Shown here: positions 46,789-55,919 of the stretch, in pieces
How the letters are laid out: every line of letters starts with the position of its first letter
How positions within the stretch are numbered: position 1 is the stretch's first letter
Program-made: the position numbers and the translations under genes
Assembly: GCA_021773975.1 (NCBI GenBank)
Contig: JAJFJN010000046.1
Location: forward strand, 94,281 to 158,280
Length of the DNA: 64,000 bases
Reading direction: 5' to 3'
DNA from: Gammaproteobacteria bacterium
GTDB taxonomy: Bacteria > Pseudomonadota > Gammaproteobacteria > Chromatiales > Chromatiaceae
Notes under the pieces: model-generated
The model's input: only the letters and a program-made list of their open reading frames with translations
The model's database searches: none
What the model was told of the DNA's origin: nothing

Positions 46789-47157
46789 GTGAAATACAAA
46801 ATTAAGGCTAATGGATTTACCTTTCTCGAAATAATGGTAACCATAGCAATCATTGGCATACTCGCCGCTATAGCAGTACCAGCATATTCAGAATATATTA
46901 AGCAGACACACCTAAACAGTGCCGAACAAAAAGCGGAGCATCTTCAGATGCTACTGCAAGATTATTGGGAAGATAATGAAACCTATGCTTCAGGAAATGA
47001 CGCAACACTTAAAACAACACTAGGATGGCACTCCGGAGACAACTATATTACCAGCCTAGTTGAAGCAGGAGGAGATGGCATTGGCACCTCCTTTAAAATC
47101 ACTATTACCCACTCAGAGATCACTGATAGACCAGTCATCATTAACTACGCTCGATAA
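46789..47157 (+). CDS. Pilin-like protein (second pilin or minor pilin)
   Basis: A 122-aa prepilin starts at GTG 46789, seven bases after GGAG. Its leader KYKIKANG is cut before [20 protein letters not shown], with Glu5 present, and the following AVPAYSEYIKQT is typical. The globular part is short, acidic and lacks cysteine pairs, unlike pilA. It resembles PilE-type minor pilins, which usually lie in a separate fimU-pilE cluster. Here it is between pilA and pilB, which is unusual. Possibly it is an accessory pilin. The 223-bp gap to pilB shows only a small hairpin (GCTGTTT-N6-AAACAGC). Confidence 0.85.
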   Translation: MKYKIKANGFTFLEIMVTIAIIGILAAIAVPAYSEYIKQTHLNSAEQKAEHLQMLLQDYWEDNETYASGNDATLKTTLGWHSGDNYITSLVEAGGDGIGTSFKITITHSEITDRPVIINYAR

Positions 47158-47380
47158 CCCAATACAACTCAAAAAAACAACTACCACGTTCCAAAAAAAA
47201 AGATTCAACTGCCCCTACAAAACGACAAAAAACAAAAACTCTGCTATAAACACCTATAGTGTGCTCTGATTATAAAAAGAGGGCTGTTTGGATAGAAACA
47301 GCTCAGCAGATCAGCATCTTTTTCTATACTACATAACTAATTACTTAACCTATTTGATACTAAGTTAACCTTGAGACTCA

Positions 47381-49093
47381 ATGACCAAAACTCAGCCCAA
47401 AGTTAATCTTAGCGGACTTGCTCGCTGCCTCATTCAGAATAAGCTGCTCAGCGAACAGGAAGCAGAAAAAGCCTTTCAGCAAGCACTAAAGACCCGCACC
47501 CCTTTTGTATCCCACCTGGTCGAACAGAAGATACTGGGAAGTCGAGATATTGCAGAAACTGCCTCCATGGAGTTTGGCATTCCCTTCTTTGACCTGGACG
47601 CGCTTGACATGGAGTCTGCTCCAGTTGGGTTGGTCGAGGAAAAACTTCTTCGCGTACACCGAGCGCTGCCTCTCGTAAAGCGCGGAAACCGACTATTTCT
47701 TGCCGTCGCAGATCCTACAAACCATCAGGGATTGGATGAGATAAAATTTAATACCGGCCTCGCCTCAGAGGCTGTGGTAGTAGAGGAAGATAAGCTAAAC
47801 CGCTACATCGAGCAGGCATTGGATGCTCAAGACACCAGCATGTCGGATTTAATGGATGCAGACCTTGATAATCTGGATATTTCCGCAGGTGATGACGAAG
47901 CACCCAAAGATAATGATTCAGAAGTTGATGAGGCTCCAGTCGTACGTTTTGTTAATAAAATATTATTAGATGCTATCAATAGTGGCGCTTCAGATATACA
48001 CCTTGAACCCTACGAAAAAATCTTTCGCGTCCGCTTTCGTCAGGACGGCATGCTACGTGAAGTCGCCTCACCCCCTGTTAATATTGCAGCTCGTCTAACA
48101 GCAAGAGTCAAAGTCATGTCACGCATGAATATTGCTGAGCGCAGGGTTCCTCAGGATGGCCGTATCAGGATGAAGCTATCAAAGAATCGCTCCATCGATT
48201 TCCGTGTAAATACCTGCCCTACAATCTACGGTGAAAAGATTGTGCTACGTATTCTCGACCCCGCCAACGCAGAGGTCGGCATCGAAGCACTTGGCTTTGA
48301 AGAGAAGCAGCAAAAAGATTTTTTGAGCGCTATTCACAAACCTTACGGTATGGTTCTGGTAACAGGGCCAACAGGCAGTGGTAAAACAGTCTCTCTCTAT
48401 ACGGGTCTAAACCTGCTTAATGAACCTGACATCAACATATCCACTGCTGAAGATCCTGTAGAAATCCAGGTCGTAGGTATCAACCAGGTCAATGTAAATA
48501 TAGCCACAGGATTAACCTTCGCTGAAGCCCTAAAAGCCTTCCTGCGGCAAGATCCAGATATTATTATGGTGGGTGAAATTCGTGACCTTGAAACAGCTGA
48601 GATTGCCGTAAAGGCAGCCCAAACCGGCCACTTGGTGCTATCAACCCTGCATACCAATGACGCGCCTCAAACATTGACACGACTGGCAAATATGGGGGTT
48701 GCTCCCTTTAACATCGCCTCATCAGTACTGCTGATCATGGCTCAACGCCTCGCCAGAAGACTATGTGAACACTGCAAGGCTCCAGATGACATTCCAGAAG
48801 AGGCGCTACTGGAAGAAGGTTTCACGAAAGAGGAGATCCCCAACCTCAAGATCTATAAAGCAGGGTCAGAATGCGACCACTGCACCAAAGGCTATAAGGG
48901 GCGGGTTGGCATATTTCAGGTTATGCCCGTTTCAGAAGCAATGGGGCGTATGATCATGGAAGGCGGCAATGCCATGCAACTGGGTGATCTAGCCAAAGAA
49001 GAAGGCATCCAGGATCTGCGTAGATCTGGCCTAAACAAGGTCAGCCTAGGTGTTACCAGCCTCGACGAAATTAACCGCGTAACAAGAGAATAA
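47381..49093 (+). CDS. pilB: Type IV pilus assembly ATPase PilB
   Basis: PilB (570 aa) powers pilus extension. An N-terminal N2-like domain (about 1-165) precedes the nucleotide-binding domain with Walker A GPTGSGKTVSLY (about 330), the Asp box, Walker B IIMVGEIRDLETAEI and the His box GHLVLSTLHTNDA. A zinc-binding tetracysteine is present (CEHC, then CDHC) near residue 460-490. It is followed by pilC (5-bp gap) and pilD, a standard core unit. Confidence 0.97.
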   Translation: MTKTQPKVNLSGLARCLIQNKLLSEQEAEKAFQQALKTRTPFVSHLVEQKILGSRDIAETASMEFGIPFFDLDALDMESAPVGLVEEKLLRVHRALPLVKRGNRLFLAVADPTNHQGLDEIKFNTGLASEAVVVEEDKLNRYIEQALDAQDTSMSDLMDADLDNLDISAGDDEAPKDNDSEVDEAPVVRFVNKILLDAINSGASDIHLEPYEKIFRVRFRQDGMLREVASPPVNIAARLTARVKVMSRMNIAERRVPQDGRIRMKLSKNRSIDFRVNTCPTIYGEKIVLRILDPANAEVGIEALGFEEKQQKDFLSAIHKPYGMVLVTGPTGSGKTVSLYTGLNLLNEPDINISTAEDPVEIQVVGINQVNVNIATGLTFAEALKAFLRQDPDIIMVGEIRDLETAEIAVKAAQTGHLVLSTLHTNDAPQTLTRLANMGVAPFNIASSVLLIMAQRLARRLCEHCKAPDDIPEEALLEEGFTKEEIPNLKIYKAGSECDHCTKGYKGRVGIFQVMPVSEAMGRMIMEGGNAMQLGDLAKEEGIQDLRRSGLNKVSLGVTSLDEINRVTRE

Positions 49094-49098
49094 ATTCC

Positions 49099-50328
49099 AT
49101 GGCGGCAAAAACACCTAAAGCACCTAAAGCCCACGTTTTTACTTGGGAAGGTGCAGATAAGCGTGGCAATAAAGTAAAAGGTGAAAGCAGGGCTGCTAGT
49201 ATTGCTCTAGTACGCGCAGAACTACGCCGTCAGGGTATAGCACCAACTAAGGTTAAGAAACAAGCCGCACCTCTATTTACTGCCCGAAAAAAAGCAATTA
49301 CTGCAGCGGATATTTCCATTTTTAGTCGCCAACTCTCAACCATGATGTCCGCAGGTGTGCCTTTAGTACAATCTTTTGACATTGTAGGGCGCGGCCATGA
49401 CAATCCTAGCATGCAGGACCTCCTTCTAAGCATTAAAGCTGATATCGAAGGGGGGACCGCCCTTGCTCCAGCTCTGGCCAAACACCCACTTCAGTTTGAT
49501 GACCTATTCTGCAATCTAGTCCACGCAGGTGAGCAAGCCGGCATACTAGAAACTCTATTGGATAAAATCGCCACCTATAAAGAAAAAACCGAAGCCATCA
49601 AGGGCAAAATCAAGAAAGCACTTTTCTACCCTGCTGCGGTTATGGTAATCGCTTTTATTGTTACCACCATTCTATTGGTCTTTGTTGTCCCGCAATTTAA
49701 AACTATTTTTGAAGGGTTTGGGGCAGACTTGCCTGCCTTCACCCTTATGGTGGTTGCTCTATCTGAATTTGTGCAGGAGTGGTGGTGGATAATACTACTC
49801 GCTATAGGTGGTGCCGTTTTTTTCTTAGGCAATCTTTACAAAAGATCTCGAAAATTTCGCCATCTATTGGATAAAGCCTTCCTAAAAGCACCTGTCTTCG
49901 GTGTCATTATGCACAAAGCAGCTATTGCTCGGTTTGCGCGTACTACAGCCACTATGTTTGGTGCCGGCGTACCACTGGTTGAGGCATTGGAATCAGTTGC
50001 TGGCGCCACTGGCAACATCGTATATGGTGAGGCAGTCCTACGCATGCGTGAAGATGTTGCAACAGGGCAAACCATGACGCTAGCCATGAAACAGCAAAAC
50101 CTGTTTCCGCATATGGTAGTACAGATGGTTGCTATCGGAGAAGAATCTGGCTCTGTGGATGACATGCTATCCAAGGTCGCCGATTTCTATGAAGAGGAGG
50201 TGGATAATGCGGTTGATGCCCTCAGCAGTCTATTAGAACCGCTTATCATGGCTGTCCTTGGTGTGCTGGTCGGTGGGCTAGTTATTGCAATGTATTTACC
50301 TATCTTCCAAATGGGTCAAGTAGTTTAG
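49099..50328 (+). CDS. pilC: Type IV pilus inner-membrane platform protein PilC
   Basis: PilC (409 aa) is the inner-membrane platform on which PilB acts. It has two GspF/PilC domains (about 75-200 and 280-400), with ISIFSRQLSTMMSAGVPLVQ and RFARTTATMFGAGVPLVEAL. Three or four membrane helices lie at about 175-195, 220-240 and 375-400. The C-terminus ...LPIFQMGQVV is conserved. It sits 5 bp after pilB. Confidence 0.97.
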   Translation: MAAKTPKAPKAHVFTWEGADKRGNKVKGESRAASIALVRAELRRQGIAPTKVKKQAAPLFTARKKAITAADISIFSRQLSTMMSAGVPLVQSFDIVGRGHDNPSMQDLLLSIKADIEGGTALAPALAKHPLQFDDLFCNLVHAGEQAGILETLLDKIATYKEKTEAIKGKIKKALFYPAAVMVIAFIVTTILLVFVVPQFKTIFEGFGADLPAFTLMVVALSEFVQEWWWIILLAIGGAVFFLGNLYKRSRKFRHLLDKAFLKAPVFGVIMHKAAIARFARTTATMFGAGVPLVEALESVAGATGNIVYGEAVLRMREDVATGQTMTLAMKQQNLFPHMVVQMVAIGEESGSVDDMLSKVADFYEEEVDNAVDALSSLLEPLIMAVLGVLVGGLVIAMYLPIFQMGQVV

Positions 50329-50367
50329 TAAAAAAACCTTCTCCTTTCCAAACCTATAGAAAATACC

Positions 50368-51237
50368 ATGGATTTTATTAGCTACCTTCAACATAACCCC
50401 TTAGCTTTTTTCACATATGTTGGTTTACTGGGACTTATGGTTGGCAGCTTTTTAAATGTAGTCATCCATCGCCTGCCCATCATGATGGAGCAAGATTGGC
50501 GAGCTCAATGTCTGGAATTTCTAAAACAGGAAGAGACGAACAAAGAGCCCACTTTAACGCTAAGTACCCCTCGATCACGCTGCCCACACTGCGGCCATAA
50601 AATCAAAGCCACTGAAAATATCCCCATCATTAGCTATCTCTTCTTAAAAGGAAAATGCTCAGAGTGCACAGCTCCCATATCAATTCGCTACCCACTAATT
50701 GAATTAGCCACCTGCCTACTCTCACTAGCTGTTGCTTGGCGCTTTGGCATTAGCAGCCAGACAGCCTTTGCACTCCTACTCACCTGGGCTCTCATTAGCC
50801 TAAGCATGATCGACTTTGATCATAAACTACTACCTGACTCCATCACCCTCCCCTTTCTTTGGCTTGGGCTATTATTGAGTCTCTGGAGTACTTTTACCTC
50901 CCCTGAATCAGCGATTATTGGTGCTACTGCTGGATACCTTTCACTCTGGAGTGTCTTTCAGCTATTTCGACTAATTACCGGAAAAGAGGGCATGGGATTT
51001 GGAGACTTTAAACTATTAGCTCTCTTTGGTGCCTGGTTAGGCTGGCAGTACCTACCCCAGATTATAATGCTCTCATCCCTAGTTGGCGCACTAATTGGAA
51101 TAGCATTAATTATAGTGCGTGGCCGTGACCGCAATATCCCCATCCCCTTTGGCCCCTATCTGGCAATTGCAGGTTGGATTAGCTTACTCTGGGGTGACTA
51201 TATAAATCAGGTATATCTCACTTGGGCAGGGATATGA
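50368..51237 (+). CDS. pilD: Prepilin peptidase/N-methyltransferase PilD
   Basis: PilD (289 aa) cuts the leader of type IV prepilins and methylates the new N-terminus. The N-terminal cytosolic loop has two C-x2-C pairs (CPHC and CSEC at about 72-98). The catalytic Asp pair lies in SMIDFDHKLLPDS and GMGFGDFKLLA, and eight membrane helices are present. The length is normal. Stop codon overlaps the next gene's ATG (ATGA). Confidence 0.96.
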   Translation: MDFISYLQHNPLAFFTYVGLLGLMVGSFLNVVIHRLPIMMEQDWRAQCLEFLKQEETNKEPTLTLSTPRSRCPHCGHKIKATENIPIISYLFLKGKCSECTAPISIRYPLIELATCLLSLAVAWRFGISSQTAFALLLTWALISLSMIDFDHKLLPDSITLPFLWLGLLLSLWSTFTSPESAIIGATAGYLSLWSVFQLFRLITGKEGMGFGDFKLLALFGAWLGWQYLPQIIMLSSLVGALIGIALIIVRGRDRNIPIPFGPYLAIAGWISLLWGDYINQVYLTWAGI

Positions 51238-52964
51238 CACAGATGCAACGCCCGATGCCTACATACAATAAATCAACATATTGCAAGCTACTACTCATAG
51301 CGCTCTTCTTATTAGCTCCACTCTACTTCCAACCTAACCTTGGCGGCACAGGATTGGATCTCACCTACAACATCCCAGTATGGGCAATCGCCTCTTTTCT
51401 AATCGGAGGCGGCCTATATCTGATTGCAGCAACACAGAGATTCATCCGCCCAATGCATGCATGGGCATTTCTGGCATTTCCAGTTGTTATACTTCTCAGT
51501 GGTATTATTACCGGCTCATCTCAGCCCATTCCCTGGCTCTTTAGGCAGATCTATGTCGTTGGCGGGATACTATTTTTATTAACTCTCTTCCAATTCAACA
51601 TCAAACAGAACCAAGCTGAGCGCCTTCTATATGTAATTGCAGTATCTGCCCTTGTAAGCGCACTAATAGCCATTACTCAGATACACTCCCCCGAATTAAT
51701 TCAGGGGTGGCTGGTGACAGTCGGGAACATTCCAATAGGTTTATTCCAGCAAGTCAACGTACTTTCCTCCTATCTAGCTACAGGCATAATCATCTCATTT
51801 TACTTGATTAGCCGGCCATCCATCACCTCAGCCTCCCTGGCAGCCAAGGCTTCACTTATTGCCTGCATTGGAAGCAGCGCTTTTATTATTACCTATATTG
51901 GATCACGAGTCGGAATACTATCTGCTGCAATAGGACTTATAATCATTCTTATTAGCCGCCAACAGCAACTCAAAAAAAGATCCGCACTCGCATTAATAGC
52001 CTTTCTTTCACTTGCTGGGGGTGCCATCCCAGGGGGTACGACCAAGGAAGGCTTTAAAAATCTATCTCAGAAAACCACAGAAGTAGCCAAAGGGGTCAAT
52101 TCTTCATACCGCGTTAATATGTATGCTGTTGCCTTGGAACTAATAGCCCAAAAGCCAGTATTTGGACATGGCATTGGCAACTTTCAACGTGTGTGGGGGC
52201 TACAAAATGGTGATTACTATCAGCGCAATCCTAGCGCTAAACTCCCACCTTATGTAACGCACCCTCACAATGAGCTGGTGTACTGGTTAATTGAAGGAGG
52301 CATTGTTTCATTTGCTGGAATAATTATAGCCCTTGGAGCAATAGTGCTTGCTCTGATCAGATGCGGCCCACAACGAGGGGGGGGCTATGTCGCTCTGTTA
52401 ACCCCCATCACCCTGCATGCTCAGGTAGAACTGCCCTTCTATATCTCTTCACTGCACTGGTTCCTCTGGCTATTTCTGGTATTTCTGATATTGCGCCATC
52501 GCATAACCATAAGCACCCTATCATTAAGCCTGTCAGCAACACGCCTAATCAAGGTTACAGCCATCCTATCCTGCATTGGTAGCAGCTATTTTTTGATCCA
52601 TTCTGCCCGCGCTCAATCTGATATCTATGCCTATTTAACAAAAAAAGAGAGCAGCACCCCCTACTTACAAGTAGCTCTCAATAACCTCTATTTCAAATCT
52701 TACGCAGAACAGTTAGCCATGCGCAACTTATTACACTCAAGTATTCAGAACAAAAAACCTGATAAAGTTCATTATTTCGCCCAATGGGCAGAACAACAAA
52801 TCAGCATAAACCCTGAGTTAAAACTGTTTGAAGACCTAATTAATGCCTACACATTTTTAGAACTTGAAAAAGAGCGCTGCAAAACTATCAATACCGGAAC
52901 TATGATGTACCCAATGAACCAACCGCTTAAAAAAATTGCGCTTACCTGCAAAGAATCAAGTTGA
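51234..52964 (+). CDS. Wzy/PglL-like O-antigen ligase or oligosaccharyltransferase
   Basis: The 576-aa membrane protein starts at ATG 51234, overlapping the pilD stop by four bases, with AGGG just upstream. About 11-12 membrane helices are seen. A large loop (about 300-365) has the family motif PPYVTHPHNELVYWLIEGGI, and a C-terminal Wzy_C-like segment follows, ending in a soluble tail with two Cys. PglL/TfpO enzymes move glycans onto pilin Ser or Asn; WaaL/Wzy enzymes act on lipopolysaccharide. The coupling to pilD argues for pilin glycosylation. Substrate not proven. Confidence 0.82.
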   Translation: MTQMQRPMPTYNKSTYCKLLLIALFLLAPLYFQPNLGGTGLDLTYNIPVWAIASFLIGGGLYLIAATQRFIRPMHAWAFLAFPVVILLSGIITGSSQPIPWLFRQIYVVGGILFLLTLFQFNIKQNQAERLLYVIAVSALVSALIAITQIHSPELIQGWLVTVGNIPIGLFQQVNVLSSYLATGIIISFYLISRPSITSASLAAKASLIACIGSSAFIITYIGSRVGILSAAIGLIIILISRQQQLKKRSALALIAFLSLAGGAIPGGTTKEGFKNLSQKTTEVAKGVNSSYRVNMYAVALELIAQKPVFGHGIGNFQRVWGLQNGDYYQRNPSAKLPPYVTHPHNELVYWLIEGGIVSFAGIIIALGAIVLALIRCGPQRGGGYVALLTPITLHAQVELPFYISSLHWFLWLFLVFLILRHRITISTLSLSLSATRLIKVTAILSCIGSSYFLIHSARAQSDIYAYLTKKESSTPYLQVALNNLYFKSYAEQLAMRNLLHSSIQNKKPDKVHYFAQWAEQQISINPELKLFEDLINAYTFLELEKERCKTINTGTMMYPMNQPLKKIALTCKESS

Positions 52965-52990
52965 TTTTACTTTCTGGCTAAATTTCAACA

Positions 52991-53593
52991 ATGTTTACTA
53001 TCGGACTCACTGGCGGCATCGGTAGCGGAAAAACAACAGTCTGCAACTATTTCTCTGCTCTAGGCACACCCATAATTGATGCTGACCTGGTTTCCCGTGA
53101 GGTTGTTCAGCCTGGAGAGCCAGGGCTCACACAGATCACAGCGCTATTCGGCCAGGAAATATTAGCCCCCGATGGCACACTTAATCGCAGAAAACTTCGT
53201 GATCTGATTTTTGTGGATGAGTCATCCCGTAAAAAACTCGAAGCAATACTTCATCCTCTCATACGCCAACAGATGGATAAAAAACTTGCTGCCATAAATG
53301 CACCTTATGCCATATTGGCCATTCCTCTACTGCTAGAGAGTAAGCGCAGAGAAGGAATTGATCGGATATTGGTTATTGATACAGAAGAGTCACAGCAGAT
53401 AATTAGGGCTACTCAACGCGATCATAAGAACGAAAGTCAGATTCGCGCCATTATTGCAGCACAATGCAGCAGAAAAGATCGGCTGGAAGCGGCAGATGAT
53501 GTAATCTATAACACTGGAAACCTGGAGCAGCTTAAGAGCCAGGTAATAGACACACATAAACTTTATCTTAGACTTGCCACTAAAAGCAGCTGA
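52991..53593 (+). CDS. coaE: Dephospho-CoA kinase CoaE
   Basis: CoaE (200 aa) phosphorylates the 3'-OH of dephospho-CoA, the last step of CoA synthesis. The P-loop GLTGGIGSGKTTVCNYF is at the N-terminus, with TPIIDADLVSREVV, and the lid and CoA-domain residues follow, including RDHKNESQIRAII. The position after pilD is standard in gammaproteobacteria. It is followed by zapD, 7 bp after its stop. Confidence 0.97.
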   Translation: MFTIGLTGGIGSGKTTVCNYFSALGTPIIDADLVSREVVQPGEPGLTQITALFGQEILAPDGTLNRRKLRDLIFVDESSRKKLEAILHPLIRQQMDKKLAAINAPYAILAIPLLLESKRREGIDRILVIDTEESQQIIRATQRDHKNESQIRAIIAAQCSRKDRLEAADDVIYNTGNLEQLKSQVIDTHKLYLRLATKSS

Positions 53594-53600
53594 ACTATCC

Positions 53601-54368
53601 ATGTCCAATCAGATAATCTACGAACACCCGCTGAATGAGAGAGTTCGGACACTTTTAAGGCTTGAACACCTCTTTAACCGCATTACATTTCATCTGCCGC
53701 AATCTGATGAGTGGAGCAGCCGAGCAGCTATTAATGGCCTATTGGACATCACTAATATTCTTGCTCGAGCCGACATTAAGTCGGAGGTTATAAAAGAGCT
53801 GGAGCGCCACGCCACTAACCTCAATAAAATCCGCTCTGCACCTGGGGTAGATCACCAGCAATTAGACGACATCCTAACGGATCTTGAAAATAGCACCAAG
53901 ATACTACGCCAGATAAGCAGCCAGATTGGGCGAGGATTACGTGAGAATGAGTTCCTCAGCAGCATCATGCAGCGTACTACCATTCCTGGCGGCACCTGTG
54001 ATTTTGACCTGCCTCAGTATCACTATTGGTTACAACAGCCTGCAGCAACAAGGCATGACAATTTAGAACAGTGGTTTCAGGAGCTAGAGCCTCTACAGAA
54101 CGCCATCAAATTACTCTTATCGCTTATGCGCGGCAGTGCCCATGCCAGCGAAGCAGTAGCAACCGCTGGACTATATCAGCATACACTGGAGTCACAGTCA
54201 CCTGCCCAGCTCATTCGCGTTGGCTTGCCAAAAGAGAGTGCTCTTTTTCCAGAAATCAGTGGCAACAAGCATCGATTTGCCATTCGCTTTCTTGAGCCAA
54301 ATGAGTCAGGCCGACCCAACCAAACACAGCAAAACACAAATTTCTCTCTGATCTGCTGTATCTTTTAA
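53601..54368 (+). CDS. zapD: Cell-division FtsZ-binding protein ZapD
   Basis: ZapD (YacF, 255 aa) cross-links FtsZ filaments. It starts at ATG 53601 (MSNQIIYEHPLNERVRTLLR) and holds conserved KELERHATNLNKIRSAPGVD, the GGTCDFDLPQYHYWL loop and ISGNKHRFAIRFLEP. The C-terminus NFSLICC matches the E. coli end, with two extra residues. The last codons and stop abut a transposase remnant, so the tail may have been changed by that insertion. The usual next gene, yacG, is missing. Confidence 0.93.
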   Translation: MSNQIIYEHPLNERVRTLLRLEHLFNRITFHLPQSDEWSSRAAINGLLDITNILARADIKSEVIKELERHATNLNKIRSAPGVDHQQLDDILTDLENSTKILRQISSQIGRGLRENEFLSSIMQRTTIPGGTCDFDLPQYHYWLQQPAATRHDNLEQWFQELEPLQNAIKLLLSLMRGSAHASEAVATAGLYQHTLESQSPAQLIRVGLPKESALFPEISGNKHRFAIRFLEPNESGRPNQTQQNTNFSLICCIF

Positions 54369-54369
54369 C

Positions 54370-54503
54370 CTAAAAAAATAATGCTGATTTATCGCTCCCA
54401 TCTCCGTCATGATGTTGTCTGTTCCATAACCAATATCTCCTCGTACAAATTCCGGCTTGCTATCAGCAGGCAGACGTTTTAATAGGGCGATTAAACCTGG
54501 CAA
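54370..54503 (-). pseudogene. Transposase fragment (IS4/IS1380-type)
   Basis: A minus-strand reading frame encodes PGLIALLKRLPADSKPEFVR, then GDIGYGTDNIMTE and QHYFFRLK. This is a short internal piece of a DDE transposase, around the middle of the catalytic domain. No inverted repeats, start or stop belonging to a complete element were found; both ends are lost. It lies immediately downstream of zapD, exactly where yacG is usually found, so it is an old insertion scar. The rest of the gap to 54553 shows nothing else. Confidence 0.75.
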
Positions 54504-54553
54504 TTATCTTAAGTCATGCATCCGATGCGAGATTATTAAAAGCCGTTTTTAAT

Positions 54554-55336
54554 CTAATCATCATCGTCATGACTGTGGCGCTTGCCTTTATAAGGCGGAT
54601 AATCTTTTGGTGATAGCCCTTGTTGCTTTAACTTCCAGAAGTATTTCGCTTCATCTTCATCACCACTGCGATGGCACTCGACACATTTTTCATAATCACG
54701 AATCCCCTCTTCGACATGCTCTTCCCGGATCTTTGAACGGGAGTGTTCGTGGCAACCGTAGCAGGTGTAATCGCTGTAATTATTTTCAACATGGCATTTC
54801 TCACAGGTTGAGTCATGATGCTTGTCGAAGCGGAAGTATTTTTCATGTTCAAAGGTGGCAGGTTTCCAGCCATCAATGGTATGACACTGAGAGCAGTTGC
54901 CTTTGATCTTCAGATGCAGTGCATCGCCTGGGTTTCTATGGCAACCATCACACTGTTCTCGCATAGCCTGTGCAACCAGTTCATGTGAGAAGTAGCCAAT
55001 GGGACGGAAGGCTTGCACGCCTTTATGGTCACTGTGGCAGGCAACACAATCGTCTTCGAGCAGTTTTTGATGAAAGGCGACATTTTTCTTCTCTTTGGCA
55101 ATAACCAGCCCTTTGGTGGTCTTTAGGCCGATCTCATCCACCTTGTGACACCGCATGCACTTATCCGGTGTGCTGCCAATAAATGGCGTGTGGCAATTAA
55201 AACAGTCATCAGTAAGTTCCAGATGGGCATCAATGAGCTTGCCTGGCTCAATCATTAGCTGTGGAGCAAAGGTCACCAGTAGCAGAATTAGTGCCAGGTT
55301 GGTCAGGACGATTATGTTGACGGTTCTGTTTTTCAT
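54554..55336 (-). CDS. Membrane-anchored octaheme c-type cytochrome
   Basis: The start is the ATG at 55334-55336, overlapping the previous gene's stop (ATGA). The 260-aa protein has one N-terminal membrane helix (about 7-25) with no obvious cleavage site, so it is likely anchored and faces the periplasm. Eight CxxCH heme sites occur: CFNCH, CMRCH, CVACH, CDGCH, CSQCH, CEKCH, CYGCH and CVECH, with many spare His as second ligands. The tail is Lys/His/Asp-rich. The pattern (CVACHSDHKG) is like class III-type multiheme electron carriers. No catalytic site such as CxxCK was seen. Last gene of the four-gene redox operon. Confidence 0.88.
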   Translation of the reverse strand: MKNRTVNIIVLTNLALILLLVTFAPQLMIEPGKLIDAHLELTDDCFNCHTPFIGSTPDKCMRCHKVDEIGLKTTKGLVIAKEKKNVAFHQKLLEDDCVACHSDHKGVQAFRPIGYFSHELVAQAMREQCDGCHRNPGDALHLKIKGNCSQCHTIDGWKPATFEHEKYFRFDKHHDSTCEKCHVENNYSDYTCYGCHEHSRSKIREEHVEEGIRDYEKCVECHRSGDEDEAKYFWKLKQQGLSPKDYPPYKGKRHSHDDDD

Positions 55337-55911
55337 TTCCATTGCCAGTATAGAAAGATGGTGAAAATATGAGTGATACCCAGTACTGAGAAGACCAGGG
55401 TGATCGGAAAGTGTACCGCCCGCCATTTCTTCATTAGGTCAAAGGTAACGGAGTCCCAGAACATCGCTTTCTCTGCCGCTTCAGCTGTGAGCCCTCGTTC
55501 TGCATAGCTTGCTTTTTTCTCTGCCACATAACGGCGCGAGCGATCCAGCAGATACTGGCCGGTCATGCCACTGATGATGTTGACCATCATGGCGGTCAAT
55601 GCCAGCCAGGGTAGGATGGTGTAGACATGTATGCCTGCATGCACCAGAACCAATAGCGCCCCCGTCCAGGTGAGGATCTCATGCAGCTTGAGCAGTGTCT
55701 TTGGTTTACCGAAACTGATCTTCTTGCGCTTACGCATGGAGTAGAGGAAGGAGAGCAGGATCAGGAGGACACCCGGTATGCCCAGCCAGCGTCCGATCCA
55801 GGTCAGACCAGACAGATGCAGAAAGGCATCCACAATGGCCGTCGCCGCAATCAGCGCAATAAAGCTCAGCAGAAACGGCATGACTTTTTTACTTATAAGT
55901 GAACGTTCCAT
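55333..55911 (-). CDS. Small b-type cytochrome-like membrane protein
   Basis: The 192-aa protein has about four membrane helices (about 10-30, 40-58, 85-115 and 165-185). Paired histidines are in LKLHEILTWTG, LVHAGIHVYT, AVHFP and GITHIFT, consistent with two b-type hemes as in ferric-reductase-like or DUF4405-type cytochromes. It lies between the FAD reductase gene and the octaheme cytochrome gene, overlapping the latter by four bases. Role inferred as the membrane step of electron transfer to periplasm. Confidence 0.72.
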   Translation of the reverse strand: MERSLISKKVMPFLLSFIALIAATAIVDAFLHLSGLTWIGRWLGIPGVLLILLSFLYSMRKRKKISFGKPKTLLKLHEILTWTGALLVLVHAGIHVYTILPWLALTAMMVNIISGMTGQYLLDRSRRYVAEKKASYAERGLTAEAAEKAMFWDSVTFDLMKKWRAVHFPITLVFSVLGITHIFTIFLYWQWK

Positions 55912-55919
55912 AACGGTCT

